A DNA stretch of 64,000 nucleotides, taken from contig OZ257145.1 in NCBI GenBank assembly GCA_965279315.1, forward strand, positions 2,604,001 through 2,668,000, read 5' to 3'. This document shows, piece by piece, positions 1-8,394 of the stretch (the stretch's first letter is position 1; each line of letters opens with the position of its first letter). The notes below the pieces were generated by a model that worked only from the letters and a program-made list of their open reading frames with translations, searched no databases and was not told where the DNA came from. Source of the DNA: JAPWJZ01 sp965279315. GTDB taxonomy: Bacteria; Pseudomonadota; Alphaproteobacteria; Micavibrionales; UBA2020. A program made the position numbers and the translations under genes.

Positions 1-1872
1 GAAGAGAAAATCCGCGAAAACGGCCTGCCGAAAAATTTCACCGAATGGATGGAAACAAAGCAGCTCGGCTTCTCCGACGCCCGCATCGGCGAGCTGACCG
101 GCAAGAAAACCGACGAGGTGACCAAGCAACGCCACAAGGCCAATGTGCGCCCCGTGTACAAACGCGTCGACACCTGCTCCGCCGAATTCCCGTCGAACAC
201 CTCTTATATGTATTCGACCTATGAATCGAACGGCTTTGCCCCCGGCGCATGCGAAGCACATCCGTCCGACCGCAAGAAAGTCATCATCATCGGCTCCGGC
301 CCCAACCGCATCGGCCAGGGCATCGAATTCGATTATTGCTGCGTCCATGCCTCCTTCGCGCTGAAGGACAAGGGCATCGAAAGCATCATGATCAACTGCA
401 ACCCCGAAACAGTGTCGACCGATTACGACACGTCGGACCGTTTGTATTTCGAGCCGATCACGTCGGAAAAAGTCCTCGACATCATCCATATCGAACAGCA
501 AAAGGGCGACCTGCTGGGCGTGATCGTGCAGCTGGGCGGCCAGACGCCGCTGAAGCTCTGCGCGGAACTGGAACGCGCGGGCGTCAAGATTCTCGGCACC
601 AGCCCCGATGCGATTGACTTGGCCGAAGACCGCGAGCGTTTCTCCAAACTCATCACCAAGATCAAGCTCAAGCAGCCCGCCAACGGCATGGCACGCTCCG
701 CCGAAGAAGCGGAAAAGGTCGCGCAGGATGTGGGCTTCCCGCTTGTCCTGCGCCCCTCTTACGTCCTTGGCGGCCGCGGCATGGAAATCGTGCATGACAT
801 GGACGGTCTGCGCCGCTATATCACCACCGCCGTTCAGGTATCGGGCGACGACCCCGTGCTGATCGACAAATACCTGCAAAACTGCATCGAGGTCGATGTG
901 GATGCGCTGTGCGATGGCAAGGATGTTTTCATCGCAGGCGTGATGGAACATATCGAGGAAGCCGGCATCCATTCCGGCGACAGCACCTGTTCGCTGCCCC
1001 CTTATTCCCTGCGCCAGGAAATCGTCATCGACCTGATGGACCAGGCGATAACACTGGCGAAGGCGTTGAAAGTTGTCGGGTTGATGAACGTGCAGTTCGC
1101 CATCCGCCAGAGCCGCGACCCCGCGAACCTCGACCATTACGAGATTTTTGTGCTGGAGGTGAACCCCCGCGCATCCCGCACCGTGCCGTTCGTGGCGAAG
1201 GCGACCGGCGTGCCGGTCATCAAGGCCGCAACGCGCATCATGGTCGGCGAAAAAATCGCCCAGCTGAAAACCGAAGGCGTCATCCATCACCGCAAATACG
1301 ACCATGTCGCCGTCAAGGTGCCGGTGTTCCCCTTCGCCCGCTTCCCGAAAGTGGATGCGGTGCTGGGGCCTGAAATGAAATCGACCGGCGAAGTCATGGG
1401 CATCGACCGCGATTTCCGCCGCGCATTCGCCAAGGGCCGCATCGGCGCAGGCTCGAAACTGCCCGTTTCCGGCACCGTCTTCATCTCGGTTCGGGATTCT
1501 GACAAAAACGTGATTATCCCGCTTGCCGCACGCCTTGGCGATATGGGCTTCACCATCATCGCGACCGGCGGCACCGCCCGTCATCTGGTCGAGGCCGGCA
1601 TCCGCGCCAAAAAGGTCAATAAAGTCCATGAAGGTCAACCACATATCTTCGATGCGATGATCAACGGCGAAATCGCCCTGATGCTGAATACGACCGATGG
1701 CCCGCAGGCCGTGGTGGACGACTTTAACTTGCGCAGGGCGGCGTTACAGAATAAAATCCCCTACTACACGACCATCCCCGGCGCAAAGGCGGCAGTAGAT
1801 GCCATCGCTTCGCTGCGCCAGTCGGGGCCGTTCGATGTAAAGTCGCTGCAGGAATACCTGAAGGCGGCTTAA
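1..1872 (+). CDS. carB: Carbamoyl-phosphate synthase large subunit, 3' part
   Basis: C-terminal part of the large (ammonia-using, ATP-grasp) subunit of carbamoyl-phosphate synthase, which makes carbamoyl phosphate for pyrimidines and arginine. The frame is open from base 1, so the start lies outside the window; about 623 codons remain of a protein that is usually near 1,070 residues. The second synthetase half begins at the motif GSGPNRIGQGIEFDYCC (about bases 292-342) and carries ATP-grasp signatures such as RPSYVLGGRGMEIV and EVNPRASRTVPFVAKATGVP. The last ~130 residues form the MGS-like allosteric domain (IATGGTARHLVEAG, then IPYYTTIPGAKAAVDAI). greA follows 80 bp downstream. Identification is secure. 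Confidence 0.97.
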   Translation, partial: EEKIRENGLPKNFTEWMETKQLGFSDARIGELTGKKTDEVTKQRHKANVRPVYKRVDTCSAEFPSNTSYMYSTYESNGFAPGACEAHPSDRKKVIIIGSGPNRIGQGIEFDYCCVHASFALKDKGIESIMINCNPETVSTDYDTSDRLYFEPITSEKVLDIIHIEQQKGDLLGVIVQLGGQTPLKLCAELERAGVKILGTSPDAIDLAEDRERFSKLITKIKLKQPANGMARSAEEAEKVAQDVGFPLVLRPSYVLGGRGMEIVHDMDGLRRYITTAVQVSGDDPVLIDKYLQNCIEVDVDALCDGKDVFIAGVMEHIEEAGIHSGDSTCSLPPYSLRQEIVIDLMDQAITLAKALKVVGLMNVQFAIRQSRDPANLDHYEIFVLEVNPRASRTVPFVAKATGVPVIKAATRIMVGEKIAQLKTEGVIHHRKYDHVAVKVPVFPFARFPKVDAVLGPEMKSTGEVMGIDRDFRRAFAKGRIGAGSKLPVSGTVFISVRDSDKNVIIPLAARLGDMGFTIIATGGTARHLVEAGIRAKKVNKVHEGQPHIFDAMINGEIALMLNTTDGPQAVVDDFNLRRAALQNKIPYYTTIPGAKAAVDAIASLRQSGPFDVKSLQEYLKAA

Positions 1873-1952
1873 TTAAAACCAACCGCAAAAGATGCCGATG
1901 CACCGCGAGGGCGCATAACGGCATTTTTATTTGTGTTTAAACGAGGAATGTT

Positions 1953-2429
1953 ATGATTCAGAAAGTCCCCATGACCGCCGCCGGCTTCCAGCGCCTGGAA
2001 GATGAAATCCGCCAGCTGAAATCGGTCGAGCGCCCGTCCATCATCGAGCAGATCGCCGAAGCGCGCTCGCATGGCGACTTGTCGGAGAACGCCGAATACC
2101 ACGCCGCCCGCGAAAAGCAGAGCTTCATCGAAGGCCGCCTCCTCGACCTCGAAGACAAGATCTCGCGCGCCGAAGTCATCGACACCTCGAAAATGTCCGG
2201 CACCGTCGTGAAATTCGGCGCGTTTGTGAAGGTCGTCGACGAAGAAACCGACCACGAACAAAGCTTCCAGATCGTCGGCGAATACGAAGCAGACATCGAA
2301 AAAGGCATGCTCGCCCTGACCGCCCCCCTGCCCCGCGCCCTGATCGGCAAAACGCAAGGCGACAGCGTCGAAGTGACGACCCCGAAGGGCCGCAGGGCGT
2401 ATGAGTTGCTGGAAGTGAAATACAAGTAA
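1953..2429 (+). CDS. greA: Transcription elongation factor GreA
   Basis: 158-residue GreA, which binds the RNA polymerase secondary channel and stimulates cleavage of backtracked transcripts. The N-terminal coiled coil (about residues 7-76) carries the acidic tip in GDLSENAEYHAA, with D42 and E45 at the places of the catalytic acidic residues of the family. The C-terminal FKBP-like domain ends in SVEVTTPKGRRAYELLEV. Length is normal for GreA. The ATG is preceded by GAGGAATGTT. It sits 80 bp after carB, a common alphaproteobacterial order, and is closed by a strong terminator at 2466-2510. Confidence 0.97.
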   Translation: MIQKVPMTAAGFQRLEDEIRQLKSVERPSIIEQIAEARSHGDLSENAEYHAAREKQSFIEGRLLDLEDKISRAEVIDTSKMSGTVVKFGAFVKVVDEETDHEQSFQIVGEYEADIEKGMLALTAPLPRALIGKTQGDSVEVTTPKGRRAYELLEVKYK

Positions 2430-2465
2430 ACCGCGCACGGTTTATGCAATTCTGTTAATGATTTT

Positions 2466-2510
2466 AAACCGTGATGATTTCCGATAGGATTTCATCACGG
2501 TTTTTTATTT
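2466..2510 (+). terminator. Rho-independent terminator of greA
   Basis: A 12-bp stem (2466-2477 with 2492-2503, AAACCGTGATGA against its complement) is followed by a T tract. It ends greA transcription and separates it from the DUF1428 gene. Confidence 0.85.
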
Positions 2511-2524
2511 TAAGGGAGTTTCAT

Positions 2525-2884
2525 ATGTCTTACGTCGATGGTTTCGTCCTGCTCGTCCCCACCAAGAAATTGAAGGAATACGCCAAGCTTGCCAAGAAAG
2601 CGTCCAAGGTCTGGATGGAGCATGGCGCGCTTGAATATTACGAAACGACCGGCGACGACATGAAGACGAAAATGGGCATTCCCTTCCCCAAGCTCGCGGG
2701 CGCGAAGAAGACAGACACCGTCGTGTTTTCATGGATCGTCTATAAATCCAAGGCGCACCGCAACGCCGTGAACAAGAAAGTCATGAGCGACAAGCGCCTG
2801 ATGGAAGATATGGACATGGACAACATGCCCTTCGACTGCAACAGGATGTCGTATGGCGGGTTCAAGACGCTGGTGAAGGCGTAA
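2525..2884 (+). CDS. DUF1428 family protein
   Basis: 119-residue protein of the DUF1428 (YbaA-like) family, a dimeric alpha-beta-barrel fold of unknown role. The typical start MSYVDGFVLLVPTKKL, the motif EYYETTGDD near residue 39 and the C-terminal NRMSYGGFKTLV near residue 107 fit the family. The frame is open to 2471, but those codons lie inside the greA terminator, so I choose the ATG at 2525, which has an AAGGGAG ribosome site seven bases upstream. Probably monocistronic. Confidence 0.88.
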   Translation: MSYVDGFVLLVPTKKLKEYAKLAKKASKVWMEHGALEYYETTGDDMKTKMGIPFPKLAGAKKTDTVVFSWIVYKSKAHRNAVNKKVMSDKRLMEDMDMDNMPFDCNRMSYGGFKTLVKA

Positions 2885-2913
2885 CTGCGTGACCTTCTCC
2901 TTTGGGAGAAGGA

Positions 2914-3018
2914 GGGGCCCATCGCCCTTGCGATGGGAGGATGAGGGTACTTCGTCGGATTCAGGCGCTTAGTGTCACCAAGTACCCTCACCTTCCCGTC
3001 GCAAGCGCGACAGGCCCC
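2914..3018. repeat. Long imperfect palindrome (intergenic repeat)
   Basis: Two ~39-bp arms (2914-2952 and 2980-3018) are imperfect inverted copies, each holding a smaller nested hairpin (CCCATCGCCCTTGCGATGGG on the left). Flanking CTTCTCCTTTGGGAGAAG (2893-2910) and CCTCTCCCAGAGGGAGAGG (3020-3038) are further palindromes. It resembles REP/BIME-like extragenic elements; no transposase is present. Confidence 0.7.
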
Positions 3019-3050
3019 TTCCTCTCCCAGAGGGAGAGGAAAAAACAAAA

Positions 3051-3084
3051 AAAAGCCGCCGTATCGCTACGGCGGCTTTTTTGT
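3051..3084 (-). terminator. Terminator of the 3098-3532 gene, probably bidirectional
   Basis: AAAAGCCGCCGTA (3051-3063), loop TCGC, then TACGGCGGCTTTT form a 13-bp perfect stem with A and T tracts on both sides. It lies just beyond the stop of the minus-strand gene at 3098. Confidence 0.85.
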
Positions 3085-3097
3085 ATCTGACAGTCGA

Positions 3098-3532
3098 TTA
3101 CTGCGCGGGCGCTTTGGGCGCGGCAGGTGCGACGGCTGCGGGAGCGAGTGCTTCCACGACCACAGCCGGTTTTTCAGCCGTTGCAACGGTGTCGAATTTC
3201 TTCGTCAGGCCTTCGATCACGATAGGCTGCTGGCCTTGTGCGACCAGTTCCTTGTTGGACTCGTCGATGAATTCACCAACGGCCTTCACGACAGGTGCTG
3301 CTTTGGCAGCCAGATATGCGCCGCCTGCAGCGGTGCCGACATAGGTGCCGCCGATAAGGCCGAGCACAACGCCGCCCGCGATGCCCCAACCGCCGAGGCC
3401 TGCGGCTGCCGCGATGAAACCGCCGCCGGTTGCGAAGGTGGCGACAACAGCTGCGCCGATCAGCAGCGCTTTGCCAAAGGTCTTGAGGCCTTTAACGACG
3501 CCTTTTTTCAGTTTCTCGTTCTCGTTGTCCAT
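3098..3532 (-). CDS. Small glycine/alanine-rich membrane protein, unknown function
   Basis: 144 residues. A basic start (MDNENEKLKKGVVKGLKTFGK) leads into a long Gly/Ala-rich hydrophobic stretch at about residues 21-72 that could form two tightly packed transmembrane helices, with several GxxxG-like spacings. The region after it is amphipathic, and the last ~30 residues are Ala/Pro-rich and low complexity (ALAPAAVAPAAPKAPAQ). This looks like a small membrane-inserted structural or channel-like protein, but I do not recognise a family. It has its own promoter region and terminator, so it is probably transcribed alone. Confidence 0.7.
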   Translation of the reverse strand: MDNENEKLKKGVVKGLKTFGKALLIGAAVVATFATGGGFIAAAAGLGGWGIAGGVVLGLIGGTYVGTAAGGAYLAAKAAPVVKAVGEFIDESNKELVAQGQQPIVIEGLTKKFDTVATAEKPAVVVEALAPAAVAPAAPKAPAQ

Positions 3533-3638
3533 TATTTATCTCCAAAAGAATTTTAACCCTTAGTCCCAATTGAGGTTATGGATAGTGAGTTATGGGCAAT
3601 CCGTCAACCCCAATAATAAACCAGCGATAACAGCAGGA

Positions 3639-4118
3639 TCAGATGCCGCGCGTGAATTTGACGCGGGGCGGCTTGGGTTTCAGCACGGGCTGGGGTTTCG
3701 GCGGCGGGGTCAGGATGACGGTCACAAGGCCCGGCACTTCCGCATTCACGCTCACGCCGATGCCGTGATGTTTGCAGGTCTCGAACAGTTTCTTCATGGG
3801 GGCGAACATCGCCTGTGGCGCGATGCCGCCAAATCCCGCTTCGGCCAGCTTCACGGCGCGGTCTTCGGAAAGCCCCCAGCGTTTGGGTTCTTCCATTATA
3901 TATACGTGCCGCGCGGCGCGGGCGCGCTCCTCGTCGCCGATGAAACGCACATCCTGTGTGGCCGCCTTGAAGGCGCGGCCAAGGCCGGTCACGGTCGTGC
4001 GGTCATAGCTCATCACGCGCTGGCGGTTCGTGCCCGCTTCGGCGGCATGATGCGCGACAAGATCGGCCATGGATTCAATCCACTGCCCCACCACATCGAT
4101 TTCGGTTTTTTGAGTCAT
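3639..4118 (-). CDS. Hypothetical soluble protein
   Basis: 159 residues, no signal peptide or membrane segment and no family I recognise. It is rich in charged helices (IESMADLVAHHAAEAGTNRQRVMSY and ARAARHVYIMEEPKRWGLSEDRAVKLAEAGFG are read in two pieces of its middle), then a short beta-like part GIGVSVNAEVPGLVTVIL, and a Pro/Lys tail (PPPKPQPVLKPKPPRVK). An AT-rich 149-bp region separates it from the divergent gene at 4268. Codon use matches the neighbours, which supports a real gene. Confidence 0.6.
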   Translation of the reverse strand: MTQKTEIDVVGQWIESMADLVAHHAAEAGTNRQRVMSYDRTTVTGLGRAFKAATQDVRFIGDEERARAARHVYIMEEPKRWGLSEDRAVKLAEAGFGGIAPQAMFAPMKKLFETCKHHGIGVSVNAEVPGLVTVILTPPPKPQPVLKPKPPRVKFTRGI

Positions 4119-4267
4119 TTATCCGGCCCATTTTAAAATCGGTATCATAATACTCATTGCAGAAGTTATGTCAATATACTAAACTATTTCAAAGGCATTA
4201 CAGTGGCTTAATCTAAAATTCAGCTTTATATATTATGATAAAGCCAAGTTATTGAAGGGGTTATCGT

Positions 4268-5014
4268 TTGCAGAACCTGCCCGACGTCAACCTGCACTTC
4301 CACAACGCTGCCACCCGTTATCAGGGCGGCGCGATCCTTGTGATGATCGAGCAGACGCGCGCGCTTGTCGATGCGTTTGGGCTCGGCGGGTTGGCGTTCG
4401 ATAACGCGGTCGGCAGCGCGGCGTTTTTGCGCACGATCAATCCGCGCACGCGCGCCGTGTTTTACGGCGCCGATAACGGCCTGCACGACATCGACCTTGA
4501 TGACCCGAAAATCATCGGCGAGCTGCCGGCCAAAAGCGCACCCAACATCCCCGCCACCATGCGTGCGATTGCCCAGCAATATCCGCATTCCAATCCCTGC
4601 AACCCGCTGCACATCATCATGATTGCGGCGGGCGGGCTTGGCAGCAATTACACTGAATCCATGAACGCGATGCTGGACGTGCTGCAAAAGGAAAACGCGC
4701 AGGTGCTGCTGGATGTCCTGCTGCTGCCCAACAGCGGGCAAAAACTATTCCAGCAGATGGCGGGCGTGACGGCCAGCAAGCTGCTGCATAACGGCACCGA
4801 AATCGACCCGCTGAAACCCGCGCCCAATTTCTTCGCCATCCGCGCGCCGGAGGATATCCCGCGCGAAATCGGCAACGCGATCAACAAGCGCATTTCGCCC
4901 GACAACCCCGAAAAATTCATGCTGGACCTTGTCTGCAGCATCGTCGGCCACGGCACCTGCGCGCCGCTCGCCTGCCCCGTCACCGCAAGCTTTACGAAGC
5001 AGCGCAAGCCGTGA
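4268..5014 (+). CDS. VWA-like protein A of an overlapping pair
   Basis: 248 residues starting from TTG behind a GAAGGGG ribosome site. The pattern (hydrophobic strand AVFYGADNG, helix NIPATMRAIAQQY, strand LHIIMIAAGG, helix SMNAMLDVLQKE, strand VLLDVLLLPN) is that of a Rossmann-like von Willebrand A fold, without a canonical DxSxS metal site. Its order of elements parallels the next gene closely: PLHIIMIAAGG here against PLHLIAFTNMG there, and a late LKPAPNFFAIRAPEDIPREI against LKPIRDFVILEPEELETAI. The two genes overlap by four bases and are surely co-transcribed. Function unknown; the VWA assignment is inference from pattern. Confidence 0.6.
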   Translation: MQNLPDVNLHFHNAATRYQGGAILVMIEQTRALVDAFGLGGLAFDNAVGSAAFLRTINPRTRAVFYGADNGLHDIDLDDPKIIGELPAKSAPNIPATMRAIAQQYPHSNPCNPLHIIMIAAGGLGSNYTESMNAMLDVLQKENAQVLLDVLLLPNSGQKLFQQMAGVTASKLLHNGTEIDPLKPAPNFFAIRAPEDIPREIGNAINKRISPDNPEKFMLDLVCSIVGHGTCAPLACPVTASFTKQRKP

Positions 5015-5748
5015 CGGTACAATCCCCGCTCTCAGAAGAATTCCTGCGCCGCGCGCAAAAATACAGCGGCGGGCATGTGCATTTGCTGATCGACGGGTCG
5101 AACGTCGCGACCGAAGGGTATATGTTCAAGGAAAACGACCCGCCCGGCCTGCTGCTCGAAACCGCGATGAACCTGAAAATCGCGATGCCGCACACCGGAT
5201 TTTCCGCCACCTATTGGGCGGGCGACAAGGCGAAGGTTGCAGTCGACCTGTTCCGCCCCTCGACATGGCACAAATTAATTCCCAAGGGCCGCGCGCAGAT
5301 CAACCCCGCGCTGGAACAGACGGTCAGGGAAATCACCGACGGCACGCTCAAAACCCCGCTGCACCTGATCGCCTTCACCAATATGGGCATGTCGGATAGC
5401 GGCGACGCGATGCAAAGCTTTGCCAAGCTGCGGGAGATGGAGGGCGTGAGCATCGACGTCATCATCCTGACCGACAGCATGAAGAACGGCTACCGTGCCG
5501 TGCGCGCGGTGAGTGACCTGAACCCGCTGAAACCCATCCGCGATTTCGTGATACTGGAACCGGAGGAACTGGAAACCGCCATCCGTGCCTCTGTCACCTC
5601 CGCCACGGACAAGATCATGCAGGCGCGGGAGGATGCCGAAATGGGCGGGCGCATCTACACCGCCGAAGGTGTCAGCGCGGCATTGCACAAAGGCACTGCC
5701 AAGGGTGCGACCGCCCCTGTCACCGCCCACTTCAAGCGTAAAAACTAA
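5011..5748 (+). CDS. VWA-like protein B of an overlapping pair
   Basis: 245 residues, GTG start inside the GTGA overlap with the stop of the preceding gene, so translation is coupled. Near residue 27 HLLIDGSNVA resembles a degenerate MIDAS motif at the end of the first strand of a VWA domain; a strand FSATYWAGD, the region GRAQINPALEQTVREIT, strand PLHLIAFTNMGMSDSGDA and strand SIDVIILTDS follow in the expected order. The C terminus is basic (FKRKN). It is 6 bp from the convergent Lrp gene. Probably a partner of protein A; the target is unknown. Confidence 0.62.
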   Translation: MTVQSPLSEEFLRRAQKYSGGHVHLLIDGSNVATEGYMFKENDPPGLLLETAMNLKIAMPHTGFSATYWAGDKAKVAVDLFRPSTWHKLIPKGRAQINPALEQTVREITDGTLKTPLHLIAFTNMGMSDSGDAMQSFAKLREMEGVSIDVIILTDSMKNGYRAVRAVSDLNPLKPIRDFVILEPEELETAIRASVTSATDKIMQAREDAEMGGRIYTAEGVSAALHKGTAKGATAPVTAHFKRKN

Positions 5749-5754
5749 TCCTGA

Positions 5755-6231
5755 TTACTCGATATCGACCGGCACGCCGGGCTTGTGCTTAGCGACGCGG
5801 ATGCCGAGCGCCGATTTGATATGGCTGACGTTCGGCGCGGTCGTCAGGTGCGTGGTCAGGAATTTCTGGTAGCTGTCCCAGTCTTCCGCCACGATTTTCA
5901 TGATGAAGTCCGCTTCGCCCGAAACGAGGTAGCATTCGCGCACCAGCGGCCAGCTGCGCACGAGGTCTTCGAATTTCTTGAGGTCGGTTTCCGACTGGCT
6001 CGACAGGCCCACTTGGGCGAAAACGGTGACACCAAAGCCCAGCGTGCTGGCGTCGATATCGGCGTGATAGCCCTTGATCACCCCCGCTTCCTCCAGCGCG
6101 CGCACGCGGCGCAGGCAGGGCGGCGCGGAAATGCCGGCGCGCTGCGCCAGTTCCACGTTCGTCATGCGTCCCTGCTCCTGCAGGTCATTGAGGATCTTGC
6201 GGTCGATACGGTCTAGTTTGACTTTGGGCAT
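5755..6231 (-). CDS. Lrp/AsnC family transcriptional regulator
   Basis: 158 residues. The N-terminal helix-turn-helix (about residues 20-52: MTNVELAQRAGISAPPCLRR) is followed by GVIKGYHADID and the C-terminal RAM ligand-binding domain (VRECYLVSGEADFIMKIV, SHIKSALGIRVAKH). Such proteins are feast/famine regulators that sense amino acids, form octamers and often repress themselves. Its targets cannot be told; it is divergent from the ELM1-trxB pair across 186 bp of AT-rich DNA. Confidence 0.93.
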   Translation of the reverse strand: MPKVKLDRIDRKILNDLQEQGRMTNVELAQRAGISAPPCLRRVRALEEAGVIKGYHADIDASTLGFGVTVFAQVGLSSQSETDLKKFEDLVRSWPLVRECYLVSGEADFIMKIVAEDWDSYQKFLTTHLTTAPNVSHIKSALGIRVAKHKPGVPVDIE

Positions 6232-6325
6232 TTTGTTACTCGAAAAGGGGGTTAGGACTGAATCAATCCCTGCAATGTAATAATATTATCAGATATTGGT
6301 TACAAGAGAAATAATTCCACCGCAA

Positions 6326-6354
6326 GTCTTTCTGAATCTTACATTTTCTATAAT
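6326..6354 (+). promoter_or_regulatory. Candidate sigma-70 promoter for ELM1-trxB
   Basis: A perfect TATAAT lies at 6349-6354; the -35 at 17-bp spacing is poor (GTCTTT, 6326-6331). It lies 64 bp before the ELM1 gene start. Confidence 0.4.
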
Positions 6355-6417
6355 CACAGAAAGGGGTGTGCAGTGCAGCAAAAGAGGCTTATATTGTGAT
6401 TCTGAACGGGAAGCAAT

Positions 6418-7407
6418 ATGGCAGAAAAACCGCCCATCACCTGCTGGATCATCACCGAAGGCATCGCCGGCACCGAAAACCAGTGCATTGGCGTGGCGGA
6501 AGCCATGGGCATCACTCCCTTGGTCAAGCGCATCAAGCTCCGCTTCCCGTGGAAACAGCTCAGCCCCTGGCTGATGTGCGGTCATGAAAAGGCACTCGCC
6601 CCCGACAGCGACCCCATCGCCGCCCCCTACCCCGATCTCGTGATCGCCAGCGGCCGCAAGAGCATCGGCATCGCCGCGCATATCAAGCGCGAAAGCAAAG
6701 GCAAAACCTTCGTCGTCCAGATACAGGACCCGCGCATCGACCCCAAGAATTTCGACCTCGTCGTCGTGCCGCAGCACGATCCCACGCGGGGGCGGAACGT
6801 GCTGGTGACCAAGGCCGGATTGCACCGCGTGACGGCAGAGAAACTCGCCGCCGCCAAGGAAAAATACCAGCAGCATTATTCCAATATCCCGCATCCGCGC
6901 GTTGCCGTGCTGATCGGCGGTTCCAGCAAGGCGCATACCATGACGCCGGAAAACGCCAAAATCCTCGCCGTCCAGCTGCTGCATCTTGCCGAAAGCCCGA
7001 ATATCGGGTTGCTCGTGACCGCCTCCCGCCGCACAGGGGAAGAAAACGCCAAGCTGCTGCGCGACACCCTGCAGGGCCCCGCCATCCATTTCTGGGACGG
7101 CGTCGGCGACAACCCCTATTTTGGGTTTCTGGCGCTCGCGGACTATATCATCGTCACGGAGGACAGCGTTTCCATGACCTCGGAGGCGCTATCCACCGGA
7201 AAACCCGTCTATATCGCGGCTTTGGAGGGTGGCGCAAAGCGCCTTGACATGTTCCATAAAATCCTGCAAGAACAAGGTTATACTCGACCGTTCACGGGGC
7301 TGCTGGAAAAATGGTCCTACACGCCGCCCGATGATACGCAACGCGTCGCCGAAGAAATCAGGCTTCGCATGAAAGGAAAGACCGATGTCCGCCCCGAAAA
7401 CCCATAA
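6418..7407 (+). CDS. ELM1/GtrOC1-family putative glycosyltransferase-like protein (DUF1022)
   Basis: 329 residues of the family named after plant mitochondrial fission protein ELM1, common in alphaproteobacteria; its bacterial role is not settled. The start CWIITEGIAGTENQCIG, the central SGRKSIGIAAHIKR and VVQIQDPRID, VAVLIGGSSKAHTM and the late TEDSVSMTSEALSTGKPVYI are characteristic; the last resembles the nucleotide-sugar site of GT-B glycosyltransferases. The ATG has GGGAAG upstream. Its last 23 bases overlap the start of trxB, so the two are coupled. Confidence 0.85.
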   Translation: MAEKPPITCWIITEGIAGTENQCIGVAEAMGITPLVKRIKLRFPWKQLSPWLMCGHEKALAPDSDPIAAPYPDLVIASGRKSIGIAAHIKRESKGKTFVVQIQDPRIDPKNFDLVVVPQHDPTRGRNVLVTKAGLHRVTAEKLAAAKEKYQQHYSNIPHPRVAVLIGGSSKAHTMTPENAKILAVQLLHLAESPNIGLLVTASRRTGEENAKLLRDTLQGPAIHFWDGVGDNPYFGFLALADYIIVTEDSVSMTSEALSTGKPVYIAALEGGAKRLDMFHKILQEQGYTRPFTGLLEKWSYTPPDDTQRVAEEIRLRMKGKTDVRPENP

Positions 7408-8380
7408 CAGCAAGATCCTCATCATCGGCTCCGGCCCTGCCGGATACACCGCCGCCATCTACACCGCGCGCGCGAACCTGAAGCCCCTGCTCGTCGCCGG
7501 CATGCAGCCGGGCGGCCAGATGACCGTGACTTCCGATGTCGAAAACTATCCCGGCTTCGCCGCCCCCATCAACGGCCCTTGGCTGATGGACCAGATGAAG
7601 ATGCAGGCCGAACATGTTGGGACGGAGATGATCACCGACACCATCGTCAGCATCGACCTGAATTCGAACCCGAAAAAAGCCATCGGCGACAGCGGCGACG
7701 TATATCTGGCCGATGCCGTCATCATCGCAACGGGCGCGCAAGCCAAATGGCTCGGCATCCCGTCCGAAGAAACCTTCAAGGGCAAGGGCGTTTCCGCCTG
7801 CGCCACCTGCGACGGCTTTTTCTACAAGAACAAGGAAGTCGTGGTCGTCGGCGGCGGTAATTCCGCGGTCGAGGAAGCGCTGTTCCTCACCAACTTCGCG
7901 ACCAAGGTGACGGTCGTCCATCGCCGCGACTCTTTCCGTGCGGAAAAGATCATGCAGGACCGCCTGTTCAACCACCCGAAAATCAACGTCATCTGGGACA
8001 GCGAAGTTTCGGAAGTGACCGGCGATACCGGCGTGACGGGCGTGAAGCTGAAAAACATCAAGACCGGCGCGCTGACCGACCTGAAAACCGACGGCGTCTT
8101 CGTCGCCATCGGCCATAAACCAGCAACCGATTTGTTCAAGGGCCAGGTCACCATCGACACCGACGGCTATATCGTCACCAAACCCGACAGCACCCAAACC
8201 AACATCCCCGGCGTCTTCGCCGCCGGCGACGTGAAAGACAAAGTCTTCCGCCAAGCCGTCACCGCCGCCGGCATGGGCTGCATGGCAGCGCTGGAAGCGG
8301 ATAAATACCTCGCCCATCTGGAAGCCCAGCACGCGCCCGCGCAAAAGAAAACGGCAAACGGTAATAACCTGAAGCCGTAA
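7385..8380 (+). CDS. trxB: Thioredoxin reductase
   Basis: 331 residues. NADPH-dependent FAD enzyme that reduces thioredoxin in the cytoplasm. The FAD-binding GSGPAGYTAAIY begins at residue 15, the redox-active pair is C139-A-T-C142, the NADPH site is GGGNSAVEEALFLT followed by VVHRRDSFRA, and the closing FAD motif is GVFAAGDVKDK. All key residues are present and length is usual, with a short Lys/Asn tail. It begins inside the ELM1 gene (23-base overlap). Confidence 0.96.
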   Translation: MSAPKTHNSKILIIGSGPAGYTAAIYTARANLKPLLVAGMQPGGQMTVTSDVENYPGFAAPINGPWLMDQMKMQAEHVGTEMITDTIVSIDLNSNPKKAIGDSGDVYLADAVIIATGAQAKWLGIPSEETFKGKGVSACATCDGFFYKNKEVVVVGGGNSAVEEALFLTNFATKVTVVHRRDSFRAEKIMQDRLFNHPKINVIWDSEVSEVTGDTGVTGVKLKNIKTGALTDLKTDGVFVAIGHKPATDLFKGQVTIDTDGYIVTKPDSTQTNIPGVFAAGDVKDKVFRQAVTAAGMGCMAALEADKYLAHLEAQHAPAQKKTANGNNLKP

Positions 8381-8394
8381 GGAATTTGTTAAAG

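Noticed and set aside
2471..2524. Upstream start of the DUF1428 gene
   Set aside because: These codons form part of the greA terminator and lack a ribosome site; the ATG at 2525 has AAGGGAG.
4268..5748. Prophage remnant
   Set aside because: No phage structural, integrase or lysis genes surround the VWA-like pair.
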